Below, in pieces: positions 1-10,092 of a stretch of 64,000 nt of DNA. The notes under the pieces are model-generated. The model was not told where the DNA came from and did not search any database. It worked only from the letters and a program-made list of their open reading frames with translations. Source of the DNA: Ceratodon purpureus (Eukaryota; Streptophyta; Bryopsida; Pseudoditrichales; Ditrichaceae); contig CM026423.1 of assembly GCA_014871385.1 (NCBI GenBank), forward strand, positions 14,406,858-14,470,857, in the 5' to 3' direction. The stretch's first letter is position 1, and each line of letters starts with the position of its first letter. The position numbers were made by a program, and so were the translations under genes.

Positions 1-2107
1 TGATATATCGCCGGTGTCATTGTTGAAGCCATTAGCTGGATTCGTTCTAGACGATTCTGGGAAGGTGGTTGTTATGGCTCCTCCTCAGAATCGAATTGTT
101 ACAATTGTGAGCACTCTCAACCTTGATGAGAAGCACTCCTGATCACTGAATGCACCAGAGTTTCTTTCGTATGCATTCATCACTAGGACCTATTTTTTGA
201 TGTACCCTTTATTAGCTGTGAGGATTGATTGCCTTTGCACAATGATCTAGACAGTTGCAAGTACTTTTTGTTATATCATGATTGAGCTAGTTGCTTACAG
301 AGATATGGTGTTTTTAAAAAAAAATTATGCAGGTGGATCCAGTAACTAGAAGACCACTAGAATGTATGATAAGAAGGGCTTTCTCTAGTTCTAGTGGGGA
401 GCAATGCCTTCTCCTATTACCTCTAGATATGTAAGGCAATCGTTCCTCTGATGTCGACAGATCTAACATGCTTCAGATTTGCTCCTGAGCATTCAATTTG
501 CCGTTGATATTTTACAAGAGACTAACAACCATTTAACTCGACACTGCACCTTCTGTTATTTTACAATATTTTCCTTGATTCTTGTTTGCGGCAGTATTTG
601 GGTTAATTAACAAAATTCTTAACCATGCCGAACGATTGTGTGAAAGCAGGCCCTTGCAAATTTTGAAAATAGAAGAGGAACGTGAAGGTTTGATAGAGGT
701 AGGCTTTCCAGAATGTCTCTTGCAAGTTCCCAGTGCTTCTTTAATAGTATTTTGTTTGATAATGTGTATTTGAACTAGTAGTGACGGATTTAATCTCGAC
801 ATTTATTGTTACAGCTGAGTGATGCGGAACTGGAGGAGGTGCTACCTAGTGCAGCATACGCACTTGCAAAAAGTCGTCTTCATCTTATCGTTAGTGGGTA
901 TGTTCGGTATTTGCATCGCATGGCTTATCTTGCTGAGTTAGTTTCTCTTGCAGTTTTGGGCTGTTTGATTATCCTTTAGTATTAATGAGTGTCATGGTTT
1001 GTGACAATTTTAGTGCCGTGTTCGTTGTGTCAGGTTCTGTCTGACAGCTCGGGGAGGTTTTTGCTACACCGAGAAGGATGTGATTGACTTAAACACCGGT
1101 ATAGAAGCTAGCCTTTCTGACTCCTGCTGTGAACTGATGCCAGCTTTTCAGAAATTTTGCATATAAATTTGGTTGTTAACACTTTATTTTATATTTAAAA
1201 CCTTTTTTTCAGAGTATGGGGAGGGTTTGGGAGGCTCACTGGCCGAGGGAGTGGAGGTTGCCACTTTTCAAATGGTACTGTAATAGACATCGTTACTTTC
1301 TTAAGATGGAGATCCTATATTTTGAGCTTTTCTTTGCAATGTTAGAATCGATGTTAGTATAGAGGTCGATTAGTGCTCATTTTTGACGTGTGGAATGGAA
1401 AATTGCAATTGAAATTTATTTCCATGAGTTATCCCTGTGCAGGATAACAACCAGTATATTATGTACACACCCTTTGACCCCCTAATGTTCGTGGCCCACA
1501 AGGTCTACCCCTGACCTGCTTCTTTGGTTTTCGGTGTCGTACAATACGGTAGCCATTGGATGCAGTGCTTTCGAGTTGTAGTCTAATGTAGTGTAGAGTT
1601 TTGTCGAAACTAACATGATTGCTGTACCGCCTTGCTGTAACAGGACTCTGCAACAGGAGAGCTAAGGATAGCTGATGATGTGAGCCCCTTTCTCATTGTA
1701 TTAGGAATTTTGTTGTTGGGATGGATCTCGAAACATCATGTTAGTAGTGGGAGATAGATGGTTATTTTATTTGACCACAGGAAGGTCTTCTACATGTGAA
1801 GCACTGCATGCACATTATATTTCTTCTCTATCTCTGTATGAAGCTTCTGTGCTTTGTTGATTGACATGCAGGACTTACTGGATGACGAAGCAGTGCTAGA
1901 CGCCATCGATGAAGAAAACGAATTTCAAGCTCTTGTGGTAAGTTTCAACTTTCCTGAAATTCGCCAGAAGATTTTTTATTTTTTAATTTCTTTTGAGTTT
2001 CTTTTGCATCCTCTTTGCACTCCTAGTTGAATCGTAGTTGCACTTTGGCTTCCTGCTTCCAGGATGAAGAAGAGGCCGTGAACGAGGCTTTGAAGTCAGC
2101 AAAGTGA
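1..2107 (+). CDS. DUF3727-family protein, probably plastid (5' end outside window)
   Basis: Exons read as about 2-106, 333-430, 595-698, 815-897, 1034-1098, 1213-1274, 1443-1502, 1644-1679, 1872-1937 and 2063-2107 (stop). The conceptual protein has the order of cyanobacterial and plant DUF3727 proteins: an N-terminal DUF1292-like part (IVDPVTRRPLEC, then LLLLPLD), an acidic middle (LSDAELEEVLPSAAYALAKS), and the segment NNQYIMYTPFDPLMFVAHK that matches the family's YxIYxPLDP motif. A strongly acidic tail ends in EEEAVNEALKSAK. The molecular function is not known. A plastid location is inferred from the cyanobacterial relationship; any transit peptide lies upstream of the window. All junctions keep phase except 430/595, where canonical sites leave the frame one base out. 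The family call is from memory of the family's motifs. Confidence 0.72.
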
Positions 2108-3500
2108 TAGCGCACACTCCTTAGTACTAACCCGGGACTAGGACCAAGGACACTTTAATTTGTTTACGAGCAGACTCCAAATCAAGGAACTCTAATTTGT
2201 AAAGTCATTCTACCTCCTACGAGTCTTTCATCGCAATCTTCTTTGCAAGGGTGATGATTTTGGATCAGTAGTGTGTACATGCTGATTTTCTACTTCATGT
2301 GAGTTTCGGTATAAGTTATCACAATTGCGTCAGTCTGACAGCAACAAAAGAGATGGGACCTGCATATTTCAGTGCAGTGGCGTTGCATTCGGTTCAAGGC
2401 GCTAATGTGAGTTGAGGTTGAATCACCTCAACTCATATTAGTGCAAAATTTTCATTCTGTATTTTCATTCTAAAGTGAAAACAAAGTGTGTTGATTCTCC
2501 ATGGCAAGGTTCCAAACAAATATTCAAAATTAGATATGGTTGATATGATGGGTAGGTCGTATCCTTTGGCCATGGATGAAGGGGGAGTTTGACTCCTATT
2601 TGATAGTAGGTCAAAATAGTTTGACTCCCATTTGATAGGAAGGAGACGAGGAGAGAGGATTTCAAATGAGAATAGGCTATCTCTGACAACCAGTTAAAAC
2701 CAAAAAAATCTCACTAATTTAAAACTTCCCAGATTCCAAAAATGAACTTCTAGAGTTGCAACCCAAAGAAAAATCATAATTCATTTACAGCACTTCCATA
2801 GTATCAAACCCATCACAGATCTCGAAAAGCATCTTTCAGAGTTCAGAGTTCATCAGCAAAGACGGCCAGTGGCCCAACTCACATATCTTCTGTGTCAATA
2901 AAAACAGAAAAAAACCAATTAAAAACCCCAAAAAATGCAAACTCAATGGCTCACGGTAGCAGCCTTAGGCCGGTAATGCCCCACCTCATTGCGAATCCCC
3001 TGACGCCCAGGCGAACGGACCCGGTATCAAACCCTCCCCTCAACCGACCTCGAGAATCACCAAGACGCTGCTTGAAATGATCTTGTAAACGCTGAAACCG
3101 TTGTATGATTGAATCGTTCGTTGCAAGTTCTTGCACATCTGATCTTGAGGTGGTCGTCCACCGGCCCTAGTTTGTTGTTCATTAGTTAGTAGTTTTTGTC
3201 ATTTACGTTGTCACAGACTATGGTTGGATCATTATGATGGAATGGATCGGTTCTACCCTGCTAAACCATTTCTGGTGATCGTCAGTTCTACGGCTGCTTT
3301 TGAAGGCGAGATATACATTCCATTGTACACTCTTGAAAGGGAAAGAACTAGATTTGGGGGCTGAGACCACCATACCTGCTGTCAGAGCTGAGTAGTGAGA
3401 GACGTTGGAGGCGTGATCTAAAATCTTGTCACTTTCGACTGTTATTGAGGCTCTGGATTTCTTAGTGCGCACGCTGTGATCATGGCAAATTTTATTGCAG
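2108..3500. other. 3' flank of the DUF3727 gene; no further gene seen
   Basis: The stretch just after the stop is presumably the 3' UTR. Between about 2400 and 3480 short frames exist on both strands, but none matches a family I know and none has supporting splice sites. A tandem echo of 'agtttgactcc(c/t)atttgata' occurs near 2585-2640. Confidence 0.4.
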
Positions 3501-3689
3501 AAGCGAAAGAGCAAGTGGTAGAAATTTCTGTCACCGACACGCTACCTCAGACAGCAATCTGATGATTTTCATGACCGTTGTTTCTTTTGCAGCTCAATAT
3601 TCTTGACTTGTTCCTGGACTGCTTGGCGGAGTCTAATGAGAAGGCGCTTGCGGAATACGCTCTAAGACGGATTTGCAACTGTGTTGCTG
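3501..3689 (+). pseudogene. Relic of an ARMC7-like armadillo-repeat gene
   Basis: The piece 3593-3689 lies between a good acceptor (tttcttttgcag) and a donor (gtaggt). It reads LNILDLFLDCLAESNEKALA and on to RRICNCVAG, which resembles the 'LxVLDLFLDxLSExNExLVEFxIGGxCN' stretch of ARMC7 armadillo proteins. A short upstream piece at 3501-3517, also preceded by an acceptor, reads EAKEQV, another motif of the same protein just before that stretch. The 'ANLANFAYDP' part expected between them is missing, no N-terminal exon is recognisable upstream, and no continuing armadillo repeat was found downstream. I therefore read it as a partial, decayed copy of a host gene. A fast-diverging real gene is less likely. 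Confidence 0.5.
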
Positions 3690-5209
3690 GTAGGTGTTAC
3701 ATCCTTATCCTTATTGAAATCAATTTTGTTTTTCTTGCGCAGCAACTTCTTCCCTACATACTGTCGACATCATTTGACCTTATACAGCAAGTTTGTGCCC
3801 CTCCCGTTTTTTACTATGTCCATTACCTTGCCGTCTTTGAGGTTTGCATCCTATAATTAAGTCCTTATGCAAGGACTGTATGAGGTTACCATTTAGTGTG
3901 CACAATGTTTAAATGAACTCTTTTTTTGCATCCGTTATTCTCAATGGAGCTTGAGTCTTATCCCCTTGTTGAACTTTGTTCGAACACCAACTTCCTGGTC
4001 GCGCCTCGTAAATGTATTTACAGCCGATTGCTTCACACGATACCTGTCATGGACATGATATCCACTGTAAAACTTACGTAGGAGCACTGGTTCAGGGACT
4101 AGTACATTGTCGATCTCTATTTGAAGCATTACGCTCTTCTGTCAAGAATAACCTCGAGCGTCACAATCCTACGATGGGGTAGCACTATCTCCAATATGGC
4201 TCTTATTCACATTGGTCACATTGAGAGAGTTGTTTTTCGACTTCCTCCAATTGAAGTAACTCTTCGTAATCCGTTTTCATATTCCATTAGAGTGAATGAG
4301 CATTTAAATATGTTTGTCATGAATTCACATTTGCTTTGAACCCAAATTCGCCTTCTTTCCTTATATACATGCTTCATTTTTTAACCCTTGTGACTTAGAG
4401 CACTCACTATCCCGGTACAATCCAGTTCAAAATCACATATTTTTATATGTAAAGAACTGGTAGAAAATTTTCAAATTGGGAAGACATAGCAACAGAGTAA
4501 AGAAATGCCATGTTGTGATTGAAATCTATATATACATCATTTATTTTTTGTAAATTTGTTCCACCATAAAATCAACGTTGTCAAGGCCTATTGGGCCTCA
4601 AAGGTTAAGGTTGTTAAGAGCATAGCATGTTGATTAAAAGTGTTTATTCTTAAAAAATGTTATAATTCTATACCACTAATCTATGTTAGTCCAACGAACA
4701 GGAAACAGATTTTTTTAGATCAGACTCCTTTGGAAGATCCATAGTTCCTCTCTCTCTTCCTGAAAGTTGATGCATTTTCCAGAGCCAGTAGAGGGTGATT
4801 TATTTAACAAGAACAACGTTCCAATTGCGAATCACTTGTGGGGAAGCCAAGTTGGAGCAGTTCCACAGCAGAACATTGCGCCTCTGCCCCACTGGTAGTC
4901 AGTGGATGAAATGGTTTTAATGGGGCGCCCACCCGGTGGCCATCCGGTGTCCCACACGCAGCGTGCGTACAGTCAGGTCCAGTACATTTACAAATTGCCC
5001 ATTTCTGCCATGTGCATTTTGTTGCATAGCATGGAAGAGGATACGAATTTTTCTTCTTGAATTATTTACATTCAATTCTCATACAATGCCAATCAAGCCT
5101 ACCAAATTTCAGCTTTTAAAAAGAAAAATTTCAATTTTGGTGAATTCTTGAAGTCATTTTTCATGGTTATACATAATATTTTATAGAATACAATTGGTGA
5201 TGGGTTTTT
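3690..5209. other. Non-coding stretch
   Basis: No gene supported. Two short open stretches (3941-4129 minus, 4121-4339 plus) have no recognisable motifs and no coding signature. The sequence becomes AT-rich after about 4400. Confidence 0.4.
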
Positions 5210-6130
5210 TTAACCCCTAAATTTCCTTGTGTTTTTGAGAGCTTGAATCCTCAAAACTGCGATTTTTTACTACTATGCCCTCCCGAGGATATGAAACAAA
5301 TTTTTTATCTTTTTTTGGAAATTCAAACGCAAGATCTTGTACCTAACCCTACTTGGAAGAACTGATTCAAATTTCAACCGTTGGATGTTTTTCATTAGTG
5401 AGATCGTAGTGTTCAAAGTTTCAGCAGATATTTTTTTGGGCCTTGGCCGAGGGCATGGTGCAAATGGGCCAAAGGGAGACTTCAAAAATTTTGGTCACAT
5501 TTTTTTCCATGTAGCTAACTAGGTTAGGTATGCTCATGCAAAACTTTAGGCCAAAAAACGCTTTTTAGACCTTCATAAAAATTATTTTCTATAAGAAGGT
5601 ATAAAATTGACAAAATAGTAAAACATGCATTACAAAAACAATTTGTGAGCTAAAGAAAAATTGAACGGTGAGTAGGTACCTTTATAAATTTGTGATTTTC
5701 AAAAGAAAAAAAAGTTCCAAAATTCAAAAATCTCGAATTTTGACAAATTTTTAAAGGAAAAATTCAAAAATTACTAAAAACTTTCAAGCCTGTCTTTGTA
5801 AGTTTTGGAGGTTGCCCTTGTAAAATTGGTAAACTTTTTGACTTGGGTCACTATGGAATTTGAGTAGTGATTTGGTTATGAACATATTTCAATTTTTGTT
5901 TTTGTAAAAAAACCTAATTTTAGACTGCCCGTTTTGGACTTGAAACCTAAAATTTCTAGATGAAGGTTCTAAAATTGGAATATGGCTTCAAAATTTTTAC
6001 TACATAGACCTTACCGTAAAGGGAGCATCCAGTAAAAATCTAGAAAAAAAATATTACTTTTAACCCCTCCATCTGGGCTGCCCGAAAGTGCAAAAACCCA
6101 TTTTGGGTTTTAAGGATAGTTAGGGGTTAA
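5210..6130. mobile_element. TTAA-flanked, non-autonomous DNA transposon (piggyBac-like ends), copy 1
   Basis: TTAA at 5210-5213 and again at 6127-6130 flanks a 913-bp segment. It begins CCCCTAAATTTCCTTG, and its last bases, reverse-complemented, read CCCCTAACTATCCTTA. That gives a 13/16 terminal inverted repeat. A TTAA target duplication with CCC/GGG termini is the hallmark of piggyBac-superfamily elements. No transposase frame is inside, so it would be non-autonomous. The segment has AT-rich low-complexity interior sequence. A further 'ttaacccct' inside it near 6058-6067 leaves a nested or alternative end possible. Confidence 0.5.
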
Positions 6131-6165
6131 TTTGATTGCATGGATATGTAGTTAACAATCATATG

Positions 6166-6325
6166 CACATCTTTCATATTAAAAAACACCCTATTAAGTA
6201 ACAAAAATATAAACTGTGTCAGTAAGGGCTCAATCGATTCTCATTTGACGAAGCTTTGTGAAATAGATATCTCTATGTTTTGAATTAAATTTTGGCAAAG
6301 AAATCATACCACCATGCTCAAATGT
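6166..6325. repeat. Direct repeat, copy A (partner at 6883-7043)
   Basis: About 160 bp. Both copies start with 'cacatcttt', pass through 'gagtaacaaaa'/'aagtaacaaaa' and 'aaatagatat', and end with 'ataccaccatgctcaaa' or 'ataccatcatgctcaaa'. They lie in the same orientation about 717 bp apart and are substantially diverged, so this is an old duplication or two flanks of one element. Confidence 0.6.
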
Positions 6326-6882
6326 GCTATACTAGTTACTACATGAGCTAAAAATCAAAAAATCTAATTACAACAAAGAAATATCTATTTTAACAACATT
6401 TGAACATTGTCATTCTAACACTTCAAACCTATAGAAGGAATTGTCAAACTTTTTAAAAGAAACTTACTTAGGTAAAGTTGTGCGTATGGATGTTTTGTAT
6501 GTACACCTATAATCAAACTTTAAAAATTCAACACCAATTGCTTGCAATTAAATATCTTGTAAAATTATAAAAATTGACTAAAAAAATTCACCAAAAACTA
6601 TCTTTTGGTTTGTTGAAGTTGAAATTTGGTAAACTTGAGTGCGATTGCACAAAAATGCAATGATAATTATATCTACCAAAATCTACCAATTACAATACGC
6701 ATTGTACATATAAATTTGAAAATCTCCTATAAGCAATTTGTAAATAAACTGGACCTAACTGTACAGTCGCCTACAAGAAAAACACATAATTCATTTTTGA
6801 GGCATTGAAATATTTGTAAATAACATATAATAAAATTGGTCCATGTTATCTTGCAAAATTATCACTCAATTCTTAGCCAATC

Positions 6883-7043
6883 CCACATCTTTTGCATTAA
6901 AAATCACTCCATTGAGTAACAAAATTTTCGCCTATGAAGAGTTCAATGAAAGGTTACTATGCCCAAATTTTGTAAAATAGATATTTCTTTATAGTAATTA
7001 GATTTTGGTAAAAAAATTATACCATCATGCTCAAAATTCAAAT
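6883..7043. repeat. Direct repeat, copy B (partner at 6166-6325)
   Basis: Diverged copy of the upstream block in the same orientation (see copy A). The 560 bp between the copies contains no gene that I can support. Confidence 0.6.
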
Positions 7044-7674
7044 GTTCAATATTCATTCCCATCTGTACAGTATAGCAGGGAAGTCCAAGCTGCGATTGGC
7101 GGGCGACTGGGCGCCTCATCATCACAATCGCGGCATCGCCGCGACATTATCCTCGCAGGGGCCTCGCAGCTTTTGGGCCCCGGAATCCCGTCTGGGCCTT
7201 TTGCAGCCGTTTTGGCAAGGGCGTGTCTGTATCTTATTGCCACCGCACATTGCGAGCCCCCCTGCACATGACTTGCAGAAGCTTTTTTTTTTTTTTCCTT
7301 TACAAGTGAAACGTCATTTCATTGCAAGGGGTAAACATACTGCACCCCGGGCCCTTTCCTTCACAAAGACCTGTCGCCTGGTGTAACTTTTAACTGGTTC
7401 AGTTGACGCACCCCTGAGCTTGTAACACACCCATAAATGTATATCAAAGTCAAACGCCGATAAATGTCAGTGAAGCAGTTATTACTGAAGCGCACGATTA
7501 CGATTCACCGTTCACGAACGGTGAATTCCAGACAGATTTTTTGTGACGTTCTTTTCACGGTCTTACAGACTCTTTTGTCGTCTTCGAGATGTTATTTCCG
7601 GGAAGTACTTTACACTGTACAGACATTCTAATTTCTCAAAAAAAGAAGAGCTAACTCCGGACAATAAACCTCCC
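7044..7674. promoter_or_regulatory. GC-rich island upstream of the orphan gene
   Basis: Composition changes abruptly from AT-rich DNA to a GC-rich stretch at about 7080-7370, followed by a 24-bp hairpin at 7503-7526 and then the repeated first-exon region. Short open frames here on both strands share no motif with known proteins. The position before the orphan gene suggests a promoter region. This is inference from composition only. Confidence 0.3.
7503..7526. other. Perfect inverted repeat, 10-bp arms, 4-nt loop
   Basis: ATTCACCGTT, then CACG, then AACGGTGAAT. The arms are perfectly complementary. It lies about 520 bp upstream of the proposed start codon of the orphan gene. It could be a protein-binding palindrome or a hairpin; nothing more can be said from sequence. 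Confidence 0.7.
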
Positions 7675-8116
7675 CTGAGTCCCCTCATTTTAATCCCCGT
7701 CTAAATGACGAGGCGGGCCCCTCCTCCCTCCCTGATTCTAATTTTGGGGTGCCTGCGGCCTTGTTTTAGTAATATTTATTTTTATTTTTACTGGAATCTG
7801 AGACCCCGAATTAGACTGTAGAAACTCGTGAATTTATTTTAGTTGGTTTATATTATTTTTATTTTTATTTTATTTTTTATTTTCATTATCAAGCAAATTA
7901 TAATTATAGGGGCTTTTTGCTTCTCTGCAATGGAGCCCTGGTTGGACCCTCGTCAAGGCTGAAGTTGGTGGGGGTTCTGATCGTCATTAAGGCGAGGCTG
8001 AGCTTGGTTGGAGGTCCTCGTCAGTATGGCGAGGCTGAGGTTTATCGTCGGGAATTGGAGGGCTGAGCCTCTTCATAAGCATGGCCTGTCAATCTCAGTT
8101 CTCCCTCGGACTGCAG
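7675..8116 (+). repeat. Dispersed repeat, copy 1: upstream and first-exon region of the orphan gene
   Basis: It matches 25018-25376 in the same orientation. Shared landmarks in order are 'aatgacgag(g/c)cggg', 'gg(t)g/gggcatgcggcc' (variant), 'gaattagactgtag'/'aaattagtctagag', 'tcatcaagcaa'-like, 'gg(g)ctttttgct', 'gaggtttatcgtcg' and 'ggcctgt'. Copy 1 has an additional ~70 bp made of repeated 'tcgtca...ggcgaggctgag' units. It ends at a strong splice donor (ctgcag/gtatgt). Confidence 0.65.
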
Positions 8117-10092
8117 GTATGTGATATGTTTTTTTGGTGTGACATATCAGATCTATCTGGCTTGTGACTTTAGGTCCTTAGTTTGTATGTGATGTTGAGG
8201 TGTACATACTTTATTTTCTCTAACTGTTGTGTAGTGGTGTAACAGTTGTTTTTCTCGCAGACGTTGGTGCGTCGTTGTTTGGGTTCCATTCTACGTCCAT
8301 TGCTTCTTCGACTTGCGCCATGAGTACCTCCGCTCTTGACGTTAGTGAGAATGATGAAAAGCAGCAAGTTTATCAGGAGACGGGTATGAAATGGGTGAAG
8401 AAGAAGCTTGTTCGTGTTGGATCGTGGTTGTTTTCCAGTCCCCTGAAGATGACTGCCGCTGGCGGCGTTTCGGAGGATGGTGCGAAGAAGAATCAGCCAC
8501 TGGCTCAGAAAGATGATTACTCGGTTGGTTGTTGTTTGGGTTCCATTCTTATGTCCAAGGCTTGGCGCAGCGGCACTTCTTCGACTTGCGCCATGAGTAC
8601 CTCCGCTCTTGACGTTAGTGAGAATGATGAAAAGCAGCAGGTCTATCAGGAGACTGGTATGAAATGGGTGAAGAAGAAGCTGTTTCGTGTTGGATCGTGG
8701 TTGTTTTCCAGTCTTCTGAAGTTGACTGCCGCTAGCGGCGTTTCGGAGGAGAGCGCGAAGAAGAATCACTCGTTGGGTCAAAAAGATGATCACTTAAAGG
8801 CGACTGTCGGTGACTATGTTGTCGGTGGCGTGGTAGAGCAGCAGGCACTTCTCAAAGAACTTGACCAGGGGAGAACTCGTGTGAACACTTCTGCCTCCCG
8901 ATCTGGAATTCACTCAGTGACGACCTTTGTTGCAGGGGGTACTAGGAATGAGGAGATCTATCAGGAGCTTGGTGAGATGCATCCCTATCTGAATCCCTGG
9001 AAGAAGCTTTGTGTTTGGCCGTGGATGATTCGATGGTCTGTGTTCCAAATGGGTTGTTTCAGTCCTTTTCCTTGCCCCCCTCCCTTTTCAGATGGTGAGG
9101 TTGGGGTTGGGGTTGATAAAGCGGAAGAGAAGGTGCCGCTGTCACTAGAGTGCTCGCAAGAGCTTCTGTTGGACGTTGCGGATGGGCGTGAATCTGAGCA
9201 GGCTTCTCGCATTCAGGCGCAGATTCCCATAATCACACCGGGAAGCACTAAGTATCGACGTACGGATGACAGCAGTAACTACATTGCTACTTTCCTCCGA
9301 TTGCTTCTTCAGCGATCGGCGACTGGCGCAGCGAGCTGTTGTTGTCATCGCCTTCTGTCGCATTGCCTTACTTTTGGTAACGATAGCGACCATAATCTCA
9401 TCTGCCTTGATCCCCAGACGCCTGAACCGGCGCCTATTTGCCAGCTACATGTGTCACTAGCTAATGGAAATGACCTTGGTGTCATTGACGACGTCTTCAC
9501 ATACGGAGATCATTTCGAAACTGCTTTCGCACAATTGATTGCTACTGCTGTCCAACGTATCGACTACGTTGTCGAGAGCGTAGCACCTAATTTCGCCGAT
9601 TCCCCAATTGGAAACGGAATCGAGGACGTTCAGAACGAAGTCTACAGAGGCCAGGATGGAGCCGACGAAGGCCACGATGAAGCCGACGACGGCCCGGACG
9701 GTGCTGAGGAAGGCCACGAAGGAGCCGAAGACGGCCAGGACCGTGCCGAGGAAGTCCAAGATGGAGCCGGAGATGGCCAGGACGGTGCCGAGGAAGGCCA
9801 AGATGGAGCTGAAGACGGCCAGGATGGAGCCGAGGAAGGCCAAGATGGAGCCGAGGAAGGCCAAGATGGAGCCGACGACGGCCAGGACGGTGCCGATCAG
9901 GAAGGCCACGATGAAGCTGACGACGGCCGCCAGGACGAAGTGGAGGAAGTACAGGACGGAATCAGAGCAGAAGAGAACATGACTCTCAACATTGCTGCCT
10001 CCGGAGAACCTACTGAAGAACTGGGGGGGCTATCGATTTCCGGTTACAAACACATCGTTTTTTCGGTTTGTCCAGATCTCCTACCATTCTGA
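8026..10092 (+). CDS. Orphan two-exon gene with duplicated module and acidic repeat tail
   Basis: I do not recognise this protein. Exon 1 runs 8026-8116 (MARLRFIVGNWRAEPLHKHG and on) to the donor gtatgt. Exon 2 runs 8261-10092 after tttttctcgcag. The junction keeps phase, giving 640 residues. The ATG at 8320 is an alternative unspliced start. A module of about 86 residues containing 'SSTCAMSTSALDVSEND', 'QVYQETGMKWVKKK' and 'GSWLFSS' occurs twice in tandem. A third, degenerate echo (EIYQELGEMH, then PWKKLCVWPW) follows. Next comes a Cys/Leu-rich middle, then about 105 residues of six-residue acidic units such as GQDGAE, and a short ordinary tail. No signal peptide or clear membrane segment is seen. 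It could be a lineage-specific gene or a captured and mutated repeat. The uninterrupted frame over 1.8 kb favours coding or very recent origin. Confidence 0.55.
8274..8795 (+). repeat. Tandem duplication inside the orphan gene (units 8274-8530 and 8531-8795)
   Basis: Both units begin 'gttgtttgggttccattct' and share long near-identical runs covering 'agtacctccgctcttgac' through 'ggatcgtggttgttttcc'. Unit 2 carries an in-frame insertion of about 20 bp near its start ('ggcttggcgcagcggcac'). High identity implies a fairly recent duplication, and both units stay in frame. Confidence 0.85.
9634..9960 (+). repeat. 18-bp minisatellite encoding acidic hexapeptides
   Basis: Imperfect tandem units of about 18 bp (for example 'ggccaggatggagccgac') run for roughly 17-18 units. 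In the sense frame they encode GxDGAE/D-type hexads. Because the unit is a multiple of three and rich in GGCC/GGA, all three sense frames and one antisense frame stay largely open. This creates spurious frames at 9608-9982 (+) and 9457-9909 (-). Confidence 0.8.

Noticed and set aside
7005-7386. Two overlapping frames of 88 and 119 residues in the GC island
   Set aside because: No motif, no splice support, several frames open together because of composition.
8170-8793. 207-residue antisense frame opposite the duplicated module
   Set aside because: Mirror of the sense duplication. The sense strand has the better splice signals and continues 1.3 kb further.
9457-9909. 150-residue hydrophobic antisense frame resembling a repeat membrane protein
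   Set aside because: It is the complement of the acidic 18-bp repeat. Openness follows from the repeat unit, and no independent signal or start context supports it.
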